Below are positions 1-9,870 of a stretch of 64,000 bases of DNA, in pieces. Within the stretch, counting starts at the first letter, position 1; each line of letters opens with the position of its first letter. The position numbers and the translations under genes were made by a program. The stretch is from NCBI RefSeq assembly GCF_022549785.1, contig NZ_JAKZGO010000001.1, positions 534,936 through 598,935 on the forward strand. The letters run 5' to 3'. The notes under the pieces are model-generated. The model had not been told where the DNA came from. It ran no database searches and was given only the letters and a program-made list of their open reading frames with translations. The DNA is from Belliella alkalica (GTDB lineage Bacteria > Bacteroidota > Bacteroidia > Cytophagales > Cyclobacteriaceae).

Positions 1-1981
1 AATCATGCGGTCTATCAAATCGTGGATTGTACCATTGATCGAAACTAATCCCATCAATCTGCCTCCATGTTCTCGAATAGGTATAACTTAACCAACCTGT
101 AGTTCTACCTGTATTTTTCCTAAGCAAAAATTCGGTTCCATAAGCATATCCATTTCCAGTTAGGATTTCAGATTCTACATTGTCCGTAAATAGGATATTC
201 GCTCCTTGTCTCAAGTCAATGATATTTTTTATGTCTTTATAATAAACCTCGCCAGAAACTTCCCATTTGTTCCCCTCCAGATTTTTGAATACCCCTACCG
301 AAACTTGGTCTCCCCTGATCGGTGGAACATAAGTACCAGCCAATATCCATCTATCTATCGGAAGACCAGCCGAACTGCTTGAAGCTACCTGGAGATATTG
401 GAAGTTTCTGTTGTAGGAAGCTTTGATAGACAGGTCATCTTGTATCAAGTACCTGAATGAAAGTCTTGGTTCCAAACCATTGAATCCTTTGATCCTTTGG
501 AATGGTCTGAATACCAAAGAATCTGTGATTTCTGCATCAGGTGAAGGTTCACCTTCTGCATAAATGTAATCTACTCCCCTTCCATGAAGTTGAAAAATAG
601 CCCACCTAAGTCCTGCATCTACACGAAGTCTATCTGTAACATCTGTAGCAGCTCCAATGAAAACATTGTTTTGCATTCCATTTCTTGGATTGGTAGCAAT
701 AGGTTCTATAGCACTTCCTGGAGCTGGATCCAAGCTTATAGGTGCAAAGTTATACAATTGGGAATGCACACCCCAATTGATCAGTGTGTTTTCAGTTACA
801 TTAAAATTCCACTCCGCTTTCACCCCTGATTCAGAGAGCCGATTCCCCCATTTGAAGCCATTGTCTGGATCATCAAAATTAACATTGTATTGATAAGCAC
901 TATGATATGCATTCAGGTCAAAAAATAACCTTTCGGAAATATTGCGATTCCAAGTGATAGACGTAACCCAGTTGTTCCATCCAAGTCCAAACTGAGATGA
1001 AAGCCCAAGAAAGTCAGATCCATAATATGATGATACCGACAATTTGTCTTTCTCTCCGAGTTTGAAAGTAAACTTTCCACTCAAATCATAGAAGTATAGA
1101 TCATTGCTATTGATTTCTGGATTAGAAGAAAGGCGTAGAAACATATCTGCATAAGTTCTTCTACCAGATACAACAAAACTGGAATTTTCTGAAAACAAAG
1201 GTCCATCGACTGTCAGTCTAGAACTTATGGTACCGATCCCTCCTTCACCTCTCACCTTTTCATAATTTCCTTCTTTTAGGGAGATATCTATCACACTGGA
1301 GATCCTTCCACCAAAATTTGAAGGAATGTTTCCTTTATAAAATTCAACACCACTTAATGCATCTGGGTTGAAAACTGAGAAAAAACCAAAGAAATGGGAA
1401 GGATTGTAAACCGGCGCCCCATCTATTTGGATCAAATTCTGATCTGCAGAACCCCCTCTCACAAACAATCCAGTAGTGCCTTCACCAGCAGTCTGTACTC
1501 CAGGCAATAATTGCAAACTCCTCAACAAATCCACTTCTCCAAAAAGGGCTGGGATGTTTTTGATCGTTTCTATCGCAACGACTGATTTGCCCATATCCAA
1601 ACTCTTTACATTTTCATCAGGTCTCCTATCTCTGATGATCACCTCTTCCAATGCCATTTGGGATTCTTGAAGGAAAAATCGCAATGGTTTATTATGATCT
1701 TTTTGATTTATGACCCTTATGGATTCTTCAAAACCTATGTAGGAAACGATCAGCTTAGAAGGCAATTCTATTCTTGGAATTCTGAAGTTTCCATCCAAAT
1801 CAGTGACAACACCTTTTTGTGGTTGGTTTTCCCAATAAACATTGGCTCCGGGCAAGGGATTGTTAGTGGCAACTTCAAAGACTTGTCCTTCTAAGAATGA
1901 ATCTTCCTGAGCCAATACAGCCTGAGGATTTGCCAAAAAGAACAAAGGATAAGTAATGAATAGAATCAAGAAAAAACGCAT
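1..1981 (-). CDS. TonB-dependent receptor, C-terminus outside the window
   Basis: Outer-membrane active-transport receptor; its substrate cannot be read from the sequence. Translation from the ATG at 1981 gives a signal peptide of about 22 residues ending LAQ, then a carboxypeptidase-regulatory-like beta-sandwich (about residues 26-105, with GQV and PLPGANVYW). A plug domain follows, with the phrases FVRGGSADQNLIQIDGAPVYNP and GRISSVIDI. The frame stays open to base 1, where YNPRFDRPHD is read, a phrase typical of barrel strands in this family. About 660 codons are inside the window and the last strands are missing. The combination of sandwich, plug and barrel is the common Bacteroidota type without a SusD partner. 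An ExbB/ExbD/TonB-like set at 35-37 kb could energise it. Family certain, substrate unknown. Confidence 0.9.
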   Translation of the reverse strand, partial: MRFFLILFITYPLFFLANPQAVLAQEDSFLEGQVFEVATNNPLPGANVYWENQPQKGVVTDLDGNFRIPRIELPSKLIVSYIGFEESIRVINQKDHNKPLRFFLQESQMALEEVIIRDRRPDENVKSLDMGKSVVAIETIKNIPALFGEVDLLRSLQLLPGVQTAGEGTTGLFVRGGSADQNLIQIDGAPVYNPSHFFGFFSVFNPDALSGVEFYKGNIPSNFGGRISSVIDISLKEGNYEKVRGEGGIGTISSRLTVDGPLFSENSSFVVSGRRTYADMFLRLSSNPEINSNDLYFYDLSGKFTFKLGEKDKLSVSSYYGSDFLGLSSQFGLGWNNWVTSITWNRNISERLFFDLNAYHSAYQYNVNFDDPDNGFKWGNRLSESGVKAEWNFNVTENTLINWGVHSQLYNFAPISLDPAPGSAIEPIATNPRNGMQNNVFIGAATDVTDRLRVDAGLRWAIFQLHGRGVDYIYAEGEPSPDAEITDSLVFRPFQRIKGFNGLEPRLSFRYLIQDDLSIKASYNRNFQYLQVASSSSAGLPIDRWILAGTYVPPIRGDQVSVGVFKNLEGNKWEVSGEVYYKDIKNIIDLRQGANILFTDNVESEILTGNGYAYGTEFLLRKNTGRTTGWLSYTYSRTWRQIDGISFDQWYNPRFDRPHD

Positions 1982-2597
1982 AAAGTGATTTGCTTTCAAA
2001 GGATAACGACATTTTGGCCATTATAGATTGCGAATATCTGAAAAAAATATGAACATGGATAAAATAAAGAGTGCCTACTGCAAATTAGACCTTGCAATTT
2101 TCTAAAATCTAGAGTGCATTAATTAGCATTTTTACGGTAAAAGTCAAGAAGATCATGTTACCATAACCAAAAGATAACCTTTGTACTTAAAATCATCCGC
2201 ATGATTTAATGATAAATTAATATAAGTATCCGCAATGTTGCACATTGGATAAAAAGTAACTTGGTAAGTTGCAGATACTATTCATTATCAACAGTTTACA
2301 GTCAAAAGAACCACAAATCGATCATCCGAAAATGTATTGTTTGGCTACATGAATGAAAGCGGATAGTCATATAAATAAATATAAATCCACTTTCTTACAT
2401 CAGCCAAACAAAATGACATATTTTGAATCAATTGATACACTGATAACTTTTCTACTAGTAACCCTTGTGTGCTACGCTTAGGAGGGGCACAGGCGTGGTG
2501 TAAATAACGGTAAACCCATGAGCCAGTCTTATAACTTCAGATTTTATTGCGGAAAATCATATAAATTAATCTTGTCTAGAAGCTGCAGATATAATTT
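1982..2597. other. 616-base intergenic stretch with degenerate repeats
   Basis: No credible gene is visible. It holds the divergent leader of the TonB receptor, several copies of short ATCCGC / GCGGA motifs (listed separately), and a locally GC-richer patch at about 2465-2525 that looks unlike the AT-rich surroundings. The patch might be a remnant of something mobile, but no transposase reading frame could be recognised. Confidence 0.5.
2195..2376. repeat. Degenerate intergenic repeat, copy A
   Basis: ATCCGCAATGTTGCAC at 2228-2243 is followed 127 bases later by GAAAGCGGATAGTCATA at 2355-2371. A second locus at 27113-27256 has the same two motifs at exactly the same spacing. Extra partial motifs lie at 2195-2200 (ATCCGC) and 2548-2560 (TGCGGAAAATCAT). 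The left ATCCGC and right GCGGAT are inverted relative to one another, as in a decayed miniature element. The middle aligns only weakly. Confidence 0.45.
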
Positions 2598-3455
2598 CTA
2601 ATTTTTGACTTTTCTTATTCTTTTCCAAAAGAAAAAACCAACTAAAGCTAATAAAACAAATGGCCATAACTTAAATAGGAAGACAATGAAATTTTGAAGG
2701 AGAACAAGCCCGTCCATTATGGCAGTTCTAATTGACGGTAAGAATTTCCCACCATTTTGATCAAAGTTTTTGGCTGGCAGGTTCTCATAAAATCTAATGT
2801 TGATGGTACTGAACCTAATTTGTTGTTTAAGCAACTTGAAACGTGACTCAAACATGTCTATTTCAGAGCGAAGATCGTTCATACTTCTCTCTATTTCTAG
2901 CATATCTTTGATATTTACAGCTTTGAGTAACAATTCTCTATACCTTACCTCTAGAAGCTTCTTGTTTTCAATCTTAGCATCAAGGTCACTATACCTAGAT
3001 GTTACATCTTCTATATTTGAATATACGTTATCGACCTTCAGCCCAATCTTCGTCAATTGATTGTATATCGTATCGTAAGCATCCAAAGGCACTCTAACAA
3101 TAATCGTTACAGTTTTTTGACGATGGTTATTTACTAAGTTCTCCGACTCGATGTAAGCATTATATTTGGGGAGGATTTTCCTGATTTTATCAAAATCATT
3201 ATCTATATCTTCAGATTCAAATTCAATCCCTCCTGTCTTGATAAATTTCCTCAACTCTATATCACTTGAATATGCTTCTCCATCAGTCTGTGGAGCAACT
3301 TGTTCTGTAATTGGAATGTCTAAAAGCTCTTCAAAATCACTTGTGTCATTACCAGAATAAGAGAAAGCATCATTATCCTTATTTCCACAGGAAAAAAAAA
3401 GGATAATCAAAAAACAGTGGAAAGTCGTAATTGCTACACTTCTAAAATGGGTCAT
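2598..3455 (-). CDS. DUF4349 domain lipoprotein
   Basis: Probable membrane-anchored envelope protein of unknown function. The N-terminus carries a lipoprotein signal (LFFSC, lipid-modified cysteine at about residue 23). The body (about 65-275) fits DUF4349: a beta-rich part, then a long charged helical stretch at about 130-220 likely to form a coiled coil. A hydrophobic segment near the C-terminus (about 258-275) is followed by KKRIRK-like basic residues, so the protein is anchored at both ends. It is divergent from the oxidoreductase starting at 3531, with a 75-base shared promoter region. The ATG start is the only one giving a full signal peptide. No partner gene suggests a specific role. 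Confidence 0.8.
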   Translation of the reverse strand: MTHFRSVAITTFHCFLIILFFSCGNKDNDAFSYSGNDTSDFEELLDIPITEQVAPQTDGEAYSSDIELRKFIKTGGIEFESEDIDNDFDKIRKILPKYNAYIESENLVNNHRQKTVTIIVRVPLDAYDTIYNQLTKIGLKVDNVYSNIEDVTSRYSDLDAKIENKKLLEVRYRELLLKAVNIKDMLEIERSMNDLRSEIDMFESRFKLLKQQIRFSTINIRFYENLPAKNFDQNGGKFLPSIRTAIMDGLVLLQNFIVFLFKLWPFVLLALVGFFFWKRIRKVKN

Positions 3456-3530
3456 TTTGGTTGAGAATTTAAATACAAATAAATATATTGATTTTTTAAA
3501 TCAAAAAAAGCAAAGTATAAACTAAAAAAT

Positions 3531-4601
3531 ATGGACAAGATAAAAATACTGATCGTTGGATGTGGAAATATGGGTGCTTCTCACGCAAAAGCCTATCACC
3601 AAATGGAAGAGTTTGAGATCTGTGGTCTTGTCGCTCGAGGCAATAGCAAAGAAATCTTAAACAAAGATTTGGGTAATAGTTACCAATTGTTTGACAATTT
3701 TGAGCAAGCCTTAGAGAAAACCGATCCTGACGCTGTATGTATATCTACCTATCCTGACACCCATGAATCTATGGCTATCAAAGCCCTTGAAAATGGCTGT
3801 CACGTTTTCATAGAAAAACCTTTGGCAGATACTGTTATCGGATCAGAGAGAATCGTAGAAGCAGCAAAAAAAGCCAACAAAAAAGTGGTGGTAGGCTATA
3901 TATTAAGACATCATCCATCCTGGGAGCGATTTATCCTTGAAGCCCAAAACCTCGGCAAGCCACTCGTAATGCGTATGAATCTCAATCAACAATCTCAAGG
4001 ATACATGTGGGATGTGCACAAGAATTTGATGCAAAGCCTCAGCCCAATAGTAGATTGTGGAGTTCACTATATAGATGTGATGTGTCAGATGACAAGAAGC
4101 AAACCTACTGCTGTATCTGCGATTGGTGCTAGACTATCTGATGAGATCCCTACTGACAATTATAACTATGGTCAGCTCCAAATCCGTTTTGAAGATGGTT
4201 CTGTAGGATGGTATGAAGCTGGCTGGGGGCCTATGGTATCAGACAATGCCTTTTTTATAAAAGATGTTTTTGGACCAAAAGGGTCAGTATCAATTGTAGC
4301 TGATAGTGCTTCTGGAAAAGGAAAATCCGACAATATTGATTCACACACACAAACAGAAAAAATCAAAATACATAAAGCTGATCTTGACAAAGAAAACAAA
4401 TTTATTTTTGAAGATGAATGGGTAGAGATGAAGGATGAACCAAGTCACCAGGAACTTTGTAACAGGGAGCAAGTTTTTTTCCTCAAAAGCATTCAAAACA
4501 ATATTGATTTGACTGATCATCTAGAAGATGCAATCAACAGCCTAAAAATCGCTTTTGCTTGTGATGAATCTGTAAAATCAGGAAAAATGATCAATTTATA
4601 A
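3531..4601 (+). CDS. Gfo/Idh/MocA family oxidoreductase
   Basis: NAD(P)-dependent oxidoreductase or dehydrogenase acting on a sugar, inositol or related polyol; the substrate is not deducible. The N-terminal Rossmann fold shows IVGCGNMGASHA (residues 8-19). The family EKP motif is at 95-97, and the C-terminal alpha/beta domain has the catalytic-type sequence DCGVHYID at 175-182, with His179 as the expected proton donor. At 356 residues the length is normal. It stands alone, divergent from the DUF4349 lipoprotein and separated by 485 bases from the kinase cluster, so context does not help. The start is a clear ATG after an A-rich leader. Confidence 0.88.
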   Translation: MDKIKILIVGCGNMGASHAKAYHQMEEFEICGLVARGNSKEILNKDLGNSYQLFDNFEQALEKTDPDAVCISTYPDTHESMAIKALENGCHVFIEKPLADTVIGSERIVEAAKKANKKVVVGYILRHHPSWERFILEAQNLGKPLVMRMNLNQQSQGYMWDVHKNLMQSLSPIVDCGVHYIDVMCQMTRSKPTAVSAIGARLSDEIPTDNYNYGQLQIRFEDGSVGWYEAGWGPMVSDNAFFIKDVFGPKGSVSIVADSASGKGKSDNIDSHTQTEKIKIHKADLDKENKFIFEDEWVEMKDEPSHQELCNREQVFFLKSIQNNIDLTDHLEDAINSLKIAFACDESVKSGKMINL

Positions 4602-5086
4602 CTTTACAAATATCTTTCATTCAACCATCTACAATTACAATGAGTAAGCACAATAGGACATTAGAATACATGTAATATTTGATAATTTCTATGTCTGAAT
4701 CTAAATCATCAAAAACATGTTTGTCATCGTTTGACATATTCCCGTAGGAAAAGAGAGTTCGTAAAGATCTTCTTCTAGACTCTTTTTGAGGATTAATAGC
4801 TATTGATGGTGTGATGATTTCAGATATAAAGTCAATTTTAAGATATTACTGAATTTTGATTTGTAAAGGTTGACTAAGATTCTCAAAATATGTAAAAATC
4901 AGTCTAAATCATGATTTTTTCTTCAAATACCAGAATAATTTACCCAAAAAAATTTCACTTATCAAATATTAATTATGATATTGATAAATCAAGTTATGTA
5001 ATAGTTCACCAGACTATTGAAATAAACTGATATCAATCTCTCACCTAAGACAGTTCTTACCAAAATTACCTTTAAGATTTTCGTAT
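4602..5086. other. Intergenic region, nothing recognised
   Basis: 485 bases between the oxidoreductase and the first kinase. It is very AT-rich, with no open frame resembling a protein, no convincing hairpin-plus-T-tract terminator and no clear TAnnTTTG box. It presumably contains the promoter of the kinase gene. Confidence 0.4.
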
Positions 5087-7615
5087 ATGAGTAAAAATGA
5101 TACTCGGTTTGAGTCCATTTTTGAGATTTTGCCAGTTCCAGCTTGGGAAGAGGATTTTTCTGAGCTAAAGTCATATCTGATCCAAATTGGCCTATTTGGA
5201 AAAGAGGAGGATATGATTAGAGAATTTTTCAAAAACAACAAATCTGAATTAACAAATTGTACATCGAAAGTCAAGATTATAAATATCAACAATGCTTGTC
5301 TGAAGTTACATAATGCTAGTTCCAAAAAGGAATTGATCGATAACTTTCCAAGTATTTTTACAGAGGAGTCTATTGATACAGTTTTAGAACAAATCATCTG
5401 CATTTGCCAAGAAAAGTTGTCATTTGAATTGACCACAAAAACAAGAACACTAACAGATGAAATAAAAGACATTCAATTTAAATGGTGTGTTGTCCCAGGA
5501 TTTGAAAAATGCTTGAGTAGCATCATCATTACCACAATTGATGTTACAAACCATGTAAATACCAGCAGGAAAATACATGAAAATGAAAAAAAACTCCTAG
5601 AAGCGCAGAGTATTGCAAAGATTGGAAATTGGGAAATTGATTTACTAACTAGAGATTTGGTTTGTTCCAATGAAATTTATAGAATCTGGGAGGATAAAAA
5701 CAAAGAGATTGGCTCAAATTCAATTAATTTTTTGGGCTCCTTATTCCCAGAATTCATTGAAAGCCTGGAAAGCAATCCCGACGATTTGATGAAACTTAAA
5801 TTACCATTGGATACTGTGAGGAGGTTGAAATTAAAAGGTGGTATTTATAAATGGGTTCACATTATTTCCAATATCGAAAAAGATAATGAAGAAAAACCTG
5901 TAAAGTTTACAGGCACGGTACAAGATATTACTCAAGATGAAAATCTAAAACAATCTTTGAGAGATTTGATCAAAAAGTATCATTATGTCACAAAGGCTAC
6001 TTTTGATGCAGTTTGGGATTTGGATTTAAAAAACAATAATATTAGTTGGGGAGAGGGATATCATAATATCTTTGGATATAAGCTTTCTGAATTGAATAGT
6101 AGCCGAGAAAAATGGATCAAACTAATCCATCCTGTTGACAGATTGCGAGTATCATCTAGCTTAGAACAAGCCACATTAGGTTCTCAAGACAATTGGCAAG
6201 AAGAGTACAGGTTTATGAAAGCTGATGGTCAATATGTCATTGTATCCGATCGTGGATTAATAATTAGAGATCAAAAGAACAAACCAACTCGAATAGTCGG
6301 TGCTATGCAAAACATTACATCGAGAAAAAATTCAGAGCTTTCGATCTTAAGGAAAACAAACTATCTAGAAAACATATCAAGGATTGTAGAATCACTACTC
6401 ATAGACGAAGATTGGGAAAATGTATTAAAAAACTGTTTGGGTGAAATTGGAAAAACCGTAAATGTAGATCGGGTGTATTTTTTAAAAAACAAAAAAGATC
6501 AAACAACAGGTTACTTGATTGCAAGACAGATTTATGAATGGTGCAGAGAGGGGATTTCTTCTCAAATTGACAACCAAAATTATCAAGAAATACCACTAGA
6601 ATTGTATCAAGATTTTTTACAAAAAGCCTTGAAAAAAACTCCATATTCTGCCATCACCTCCCAAACATCAGGTCACACATATAAAATCCTGTCCGAGCAG
6701 GGAATTAAATCGATTCTCAAAATCCCAATATATTTCAAAGACACATTTTATGGATCTATAGGGTTTGATGATTGTACTACTGAGAGAATTTGGTCAGAAG
6801 AAGAAATTTCATTTTTACAAACAATAACCTCAAATTTTGGAGTAGCAATCGAGAAAGCTGCTTTTAAGGATTCTTTGAGAAAAGTAAATTCTGAATTAAA
6901 TGATAGTAATAAGAATCTAGCACTTTCCAATTCCGAATTGGAACAGTTCGCATATGTGGCTTCACATGACTTACAAGAACCACTGCGAATGATCACGAGT
7001 TTTCTGTCACTAATTGAAAGAAAGTACCATGACAAACTAGATGAAAAAGGTAAGTCCTATATCCATTTTGCTAAAGATGGGGCAAAACGAATGCGCTTCA
7101 TTATACTGGATCTTTTGGAATTTTCCAGAGTAGGAAAAGTCGGTAAGATAGAAAATCACCTTTTCAATTCTAATGAAGCCGTATCAGAAGTAGAAAAACT
7201 CTTGAAAACTCAAATTGTAAATAGTGAGGCCAAGATTATAAAAAACAGGCTCCCTCAGATTGTTTCTAAAGAATCTGCATTTCAGCAATTGATCCAAAAT
7301 CTATTATCGAATGCAATAAAATACCAAAAACCTAATATTCAACCTATTATCCATATAGATTGTGAAGATCATAAGCACGAGTGGCTATTTTCAGTAAGAG
7401 ATAATGGTCTTGGAATAGCGCCCGAATATCATGATAAAATATTTGTCATTTTCCAAAGACTTCATGATGAAAACGAGTATTCGGGTTCTGGTATTGGTCT
7501 CGCTATATGCAAAAAAATAGTAGATTACCTAGGAGGAAAAATCTGGGTACAATCAGATATAGATAAAGGAAGCACTTTCTATTTCACTATCCCAAAAAGC
7601 AATTATGTACAATAA
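5087..7615 (+). CDS. PAS-PAS-PAS-GAF sensor histidine kinase
   Basis: Probably cytoplasmic two-component sensor kinase; no membrane segment or signal peptide is seen. Domains in order: PAS-like N-terminal region (about 1-155), PAS (about 170-290, KIGNWEIDLLT), PAS (about 300-420, AVWDLDLKNNNISW), GAF (about 440-590), HisKA with phospho-acceptor His627 in ASHDLQEPLR, and HATPase_c (about 720-838) with DNGLGI and GSGIGLAI boxes. The DLQEPLR H-box and the short single-domain regulators downstream are like those of phytochrome-type kinases with Rcp1-type partners. No chromophore-binding signature was seen. It is the first of three paralogous kinases. Ligand unknown. Confidence 0.9.
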   Translation: MSKNDTRFESIFEILPVPAWEEDFSELKSYLIQIGLFGKEEDMIREFFKNNKSELTNCTSKVKIININNACLKLHNASSKKELIDNFPSIFTEESIDTVLEQIICICQEKLSFELTTKTRTLTDEIKDIQFKWCVVPGFEKCLSSIIITTIDVTNHVNTSRKIHENEKKLLEAQSIAKIGNWEIDLLTRDLVCSNEIYRIWEDKNKEIGSNSINFLGSLFPEFIESLESNPDDLMKLKLPLDTVRRLKLKGGIYKWVHIISNIEKDNEEKPVKFTGTVQDITQDENLKQSLRDLIKKYHYVTKATFDAVWDLDLKNNNISWGEGYHNIFGYKLSELNSSREKWIKLIHPVDRLRVSSSLEQATLGSQDNWQEEYRFMKADGQYVIVSDRGLIIRDQKNKPTRIVGAMQNITSRKNSELSILRKTNYLENISRIVESLLIDEDWENVLKNCLGEIGKTVNVDRVYFLKNKKDQTTGYLIARQIYEWCREGISSQIDNQNYQEIPLELYQDFLQKALKKTPYSAITSQTSGHTYKILSEQGIKSILKIPIYFKDTFYGSIGFDDCTTERIWSEEEISFLQTITSNFGVAIEKAAFKDSLRKVNSELNDSNKNLALSNSELEQFAYVASHDLQEPLRMITSFLSLIERKYHDKLDEKGKSYIHFAKDGAKRMRFIILDLLEFSRVGKVGKIENHLFNSNEAVSEVEKLLKTQIVNSEAKIIKNRLPQIVSKESAFQQLIQNLLSNAIKYQKPNIQPIIHIDCEDHKHEWLFSVRDNGLGIAPEYHDKIFVIFQRLHDENEYSGSGIGLAICKKIVDYLGGKIWVQSDIDKGSTFYFTIPKSNYVQ

Positions 7616-7639
7616 TCATATCTATATCACAGAATCAAA

Positions 7640-7755
7640 TATCAATTATAAAATAAGGATAAATGTATACGGAATGAATCAGTAATATTTAAAGAGACCT
7701 CTCTTTGATTCATTACGATCCAGTAGAGGCGGATAAGTTATTAATTTGGTATTAG
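7640..7755 (-). repeat. Inverted copy of a response-regulator upstream region
   Basis: The reverse complement of this gap aligns with 14025-14130, the region just upstream of the response regulator at 14166. The best block is 7701-7745 against about 14036-14080, sharing TTAATAACTT, GCCTCT, TGGATCG and AATGAATCAAA in order and at matching spacing. Weaker similarity continues through ATTCC on both sides. I estimate roughly 70 percent identity by eye over about 110 bases. Confidence 0.55.
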
Positions 7756-7869
7756 GTATTGTTAGATATTGATCTAATACAAACATTAATACTAGAATTA
7801 AAATCTACTGGCAAAGTAGCATATAATCATATAAGGATAAATCCAGAGAATAAAAATAACCGAAAACAA

Positions 7870-9858
7870 ATGAGTATAAGTAAAGATAATCTATTCTTAA
7901 AATATCCGATTGTTTCCGGCATAATGGTTTTCTTACTGATCACAGGATTGCAATATTTTACAGTCAAAGATTATGATCTAAAACTCGATAAAGAAAGTCA
8001 ATTTGTAAATGCACAGCTTAACTTAATAGAAAAAAAGATCTCTGATGCGCTAAGCAATAGTTTATCCACAACAAGAGTTCTAGAATACATTGAAAACACC
8101 TATGGAATTGACGGGGATTTTGAAACAATAGCATCAGAATTGATAAAAGAAAACAGATTTATAGATGCAATTCAACTTGTCGAAGGAGGAACAATTAAGT
8201 ATGTATATCCTCTTGAGGGAAACCAAGCAGTAATTGGCTACAATATACTTGACAATCCAGAAACTAGAGATGAAGCTTTGTTGGCAATTCAAAAAAAACA
8301 ATTGTACTTTGCTGGCTCTTTGGCACTTAAACAAGGAGGTATTGGTATAGTTGGCAGAAACCCAATTTTCAAAAATGGTGAGTTTTGGGGATTCTCCGCT
8401 GTCATAATTAAGTTTGATGCTATTTTAGAAATCGCCGACATCAATCTTGATGTAGAAAGTCCATTTTATGTCCAAATATCCAAAATAGACCCAAAAAGCG
8501 ATAGAGAAGTATTCTTCTTACCTCAACCAGACAAGTCCTACACAGGTTTCAAAAACGAGGTGATTTTAAAAGAAGGTGATTGGCGATTGTGTGTACAACT
8601 AAAGGAATCAAAAGCATTAAAAGAAGTCCTTCCATTTTTCATCTTAAGAATTTTACTATCTGCATTTTTGGGATATGTGGCATACTATCTAACCAAGTTA
8701 CCATCCATACTGCAATACACTTTAGATTCCAGAACACGCGAATTAAAAGAAAGTAATACAAGATTTGAACTTGTGTCTAAAGCCACTACAGATGCTATTT
8801 GGGATTTAGATATCAAAACAGGGCAGGTATATAGATCAGAAAATTTCACAAATTTGTTTGGATATCCAATCGACAAGAGTTCTTCAAATTTCAATTTTTG
8901 GAAAGAACACATACATCCGGAAGACAGGGATAAGGTACAAGAAGATTATATAGCAATAAAAAATAGTACAAACGAATTTTGGGAATCTGCTTTCAGGTTC
9001 AAAAAGAAAAATGGAGAGTATGCATATGTGTTGGATAAGGCGATTTTAATCCGTGATAAAACAGGTGAACCTATACGGATGATTGGCGCCACAAAAGACA
9101 TTACAACAGCTAAGAAGTCAGAACATGATTTGATACAGTTAAGTTTACAGCTTGCCGATCGAGCTAAAAAACTTGAAGTTTCCAATACAGAACTTGAGCA
9201 ATTTGCCTATTGTGCTTCTCATGATTTACAAGAACCATTGAGAATGATTACTGGCTTTCTGAATCAGCTTCATAAAAAGTATAATGATGCATTAGACGAG
9301 AAGGCAAATTTATATATTTTCTACGCCATCGATGGCGCAAAACGAATGCGACAAATCATACTTAACCTATTGGATTATTCGAAAGTAGGGAATTATGATG
9401 AAAAAATTGAGGATGTAGCGATAGATCAAGTTTTAAGAAATATTTTAGTCCTTTTTAAAAGAGTAATTAAAGAAAAAAAAGGAAACGTCAGTTGGTCTGA
9501 AATGCCAATAATCAGAATGGAAAAAACTCCCATCAATCAAATTTTTCAAAACCTGATAAGCAATGCACTGAAATATAGTAAACCTGAAGTAAACCCTGAA
9601 GTAAAAATTGAATACATTGAAGATCCTACAAATTGGATATTTTCTATTTCGGACAACGGAATTGGAATAGAATCGGATCACTTAGAAAAAATATTTATCC
9701 TTTTCCAAAAGCTCCACTCCAATGATCTCTATGAAGGGTCAGGTATGGGATTGACTATATGCAAAAAAATCATAGAAAAATATAATGGTAAGATTTGGGT
9801 AGTATCTGAATATGGCGAAGGAAGTACTTTTTATTTTTCAATACCTAAAAGAAAATAA
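7870..9858 (+). CDS. CHASE-PAS sensor histidine kinase
   Basis: Membrane-bound sensor kinase. A transmembrane helix at about residues 12-30 leads into a periplasmic CHASE domain (about 45-230, with YPLEGNQAVIGYNILDNP). A second helix follows at about 255-280, then PAS (about 305-425, DAIWDLDIKTG), HisKA with His451 in ASHDLQEPLR, and HATPase_c with DNGIGI and GSGMGLTI. CHASE domains bind small extracellular molecules; which one is unknown. The frame is open back to a TTG at 7759, but the ATG at 7870 starts directly before the first hydrophobic segment and is preferred, giving 662 residues. It sits 12 bases before the next kinase, so the two are probably co-transcribed. Confidence 0.88.
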   Translation: MSISKDNLFLKYPIVSGIMVFLLITGLQYFTVKDYDLKLDKESQFVNAQLNLIEKKISDALSNSLSTTRVLEYIENTYGIDGDFETIASELIKENRFIDAIQLVEGGTIKYVYPLEGNQAVIGYNILDNPETRDEALLAIQKKQLYFAGSLALKQGGIGIVGRNPIFKNGEFWGFSAVIIKFDAILEIADINLDVESPFYVQISKIDPKSDREVFFLPQPDKSYTGFKNEVILKEGDWRLCVQLKESKALKEVLPFFILRILLSAFLGYVAYYLTKLPSILQYTLDSRTRELKESNTRFELVSKATTDAIWDLDIKTGQVYRSENFTNLFGYPIDKSSSNFNFWKEHIHPEDRDKVQEDYIAIKNSTNEFWESAFRFKKKNGEYAYVLDKAILIRDKTGEPIRMIGATKDITTAKKSEHDLIQLSLQLADRAKKLEVSNTELEQFAYCASHDLQEPLRMITGFLNQLHKKYNDALDEKANLYIFYAIDGAKRMRQIILNLLDYSKVGNYDEKIEDVAIDQVLRNILVLFKRVIKEKKGNVSWSEMPIIRMEKTPINQIFQNLISNALKYSKPEVNPEVKIEYIEDPTNWIFSISDNGIGIESDHLEKIFILFQKLHSNDLYEGSGMGLTICKKIIEKYNGKIWVVSEYGEGSTFYFSIPKRK

Positions 9859-9870
9859 ACCAACATTAAG

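Noticed and set aside
2440..2530. GC-rich patch as a tRNA or other RNA gene
   Set aside because: No cloverleaf or known RNA shape was found; it could be remnant DNA, but nothing supports a specific call.
5041..5472. Minus-strand reading frame of 143 codons inside the first kinase gene
   Set aside because: It is antisense to the well-supported PAS domain and has no recognisable protein features.
7759..7869. N-terminal 37-residue extension of the CHASE kinase from a TTG
   Set aside because: The ATG at 7870 directly precedes the first membrane segment, and the extension has no recognisable feature.
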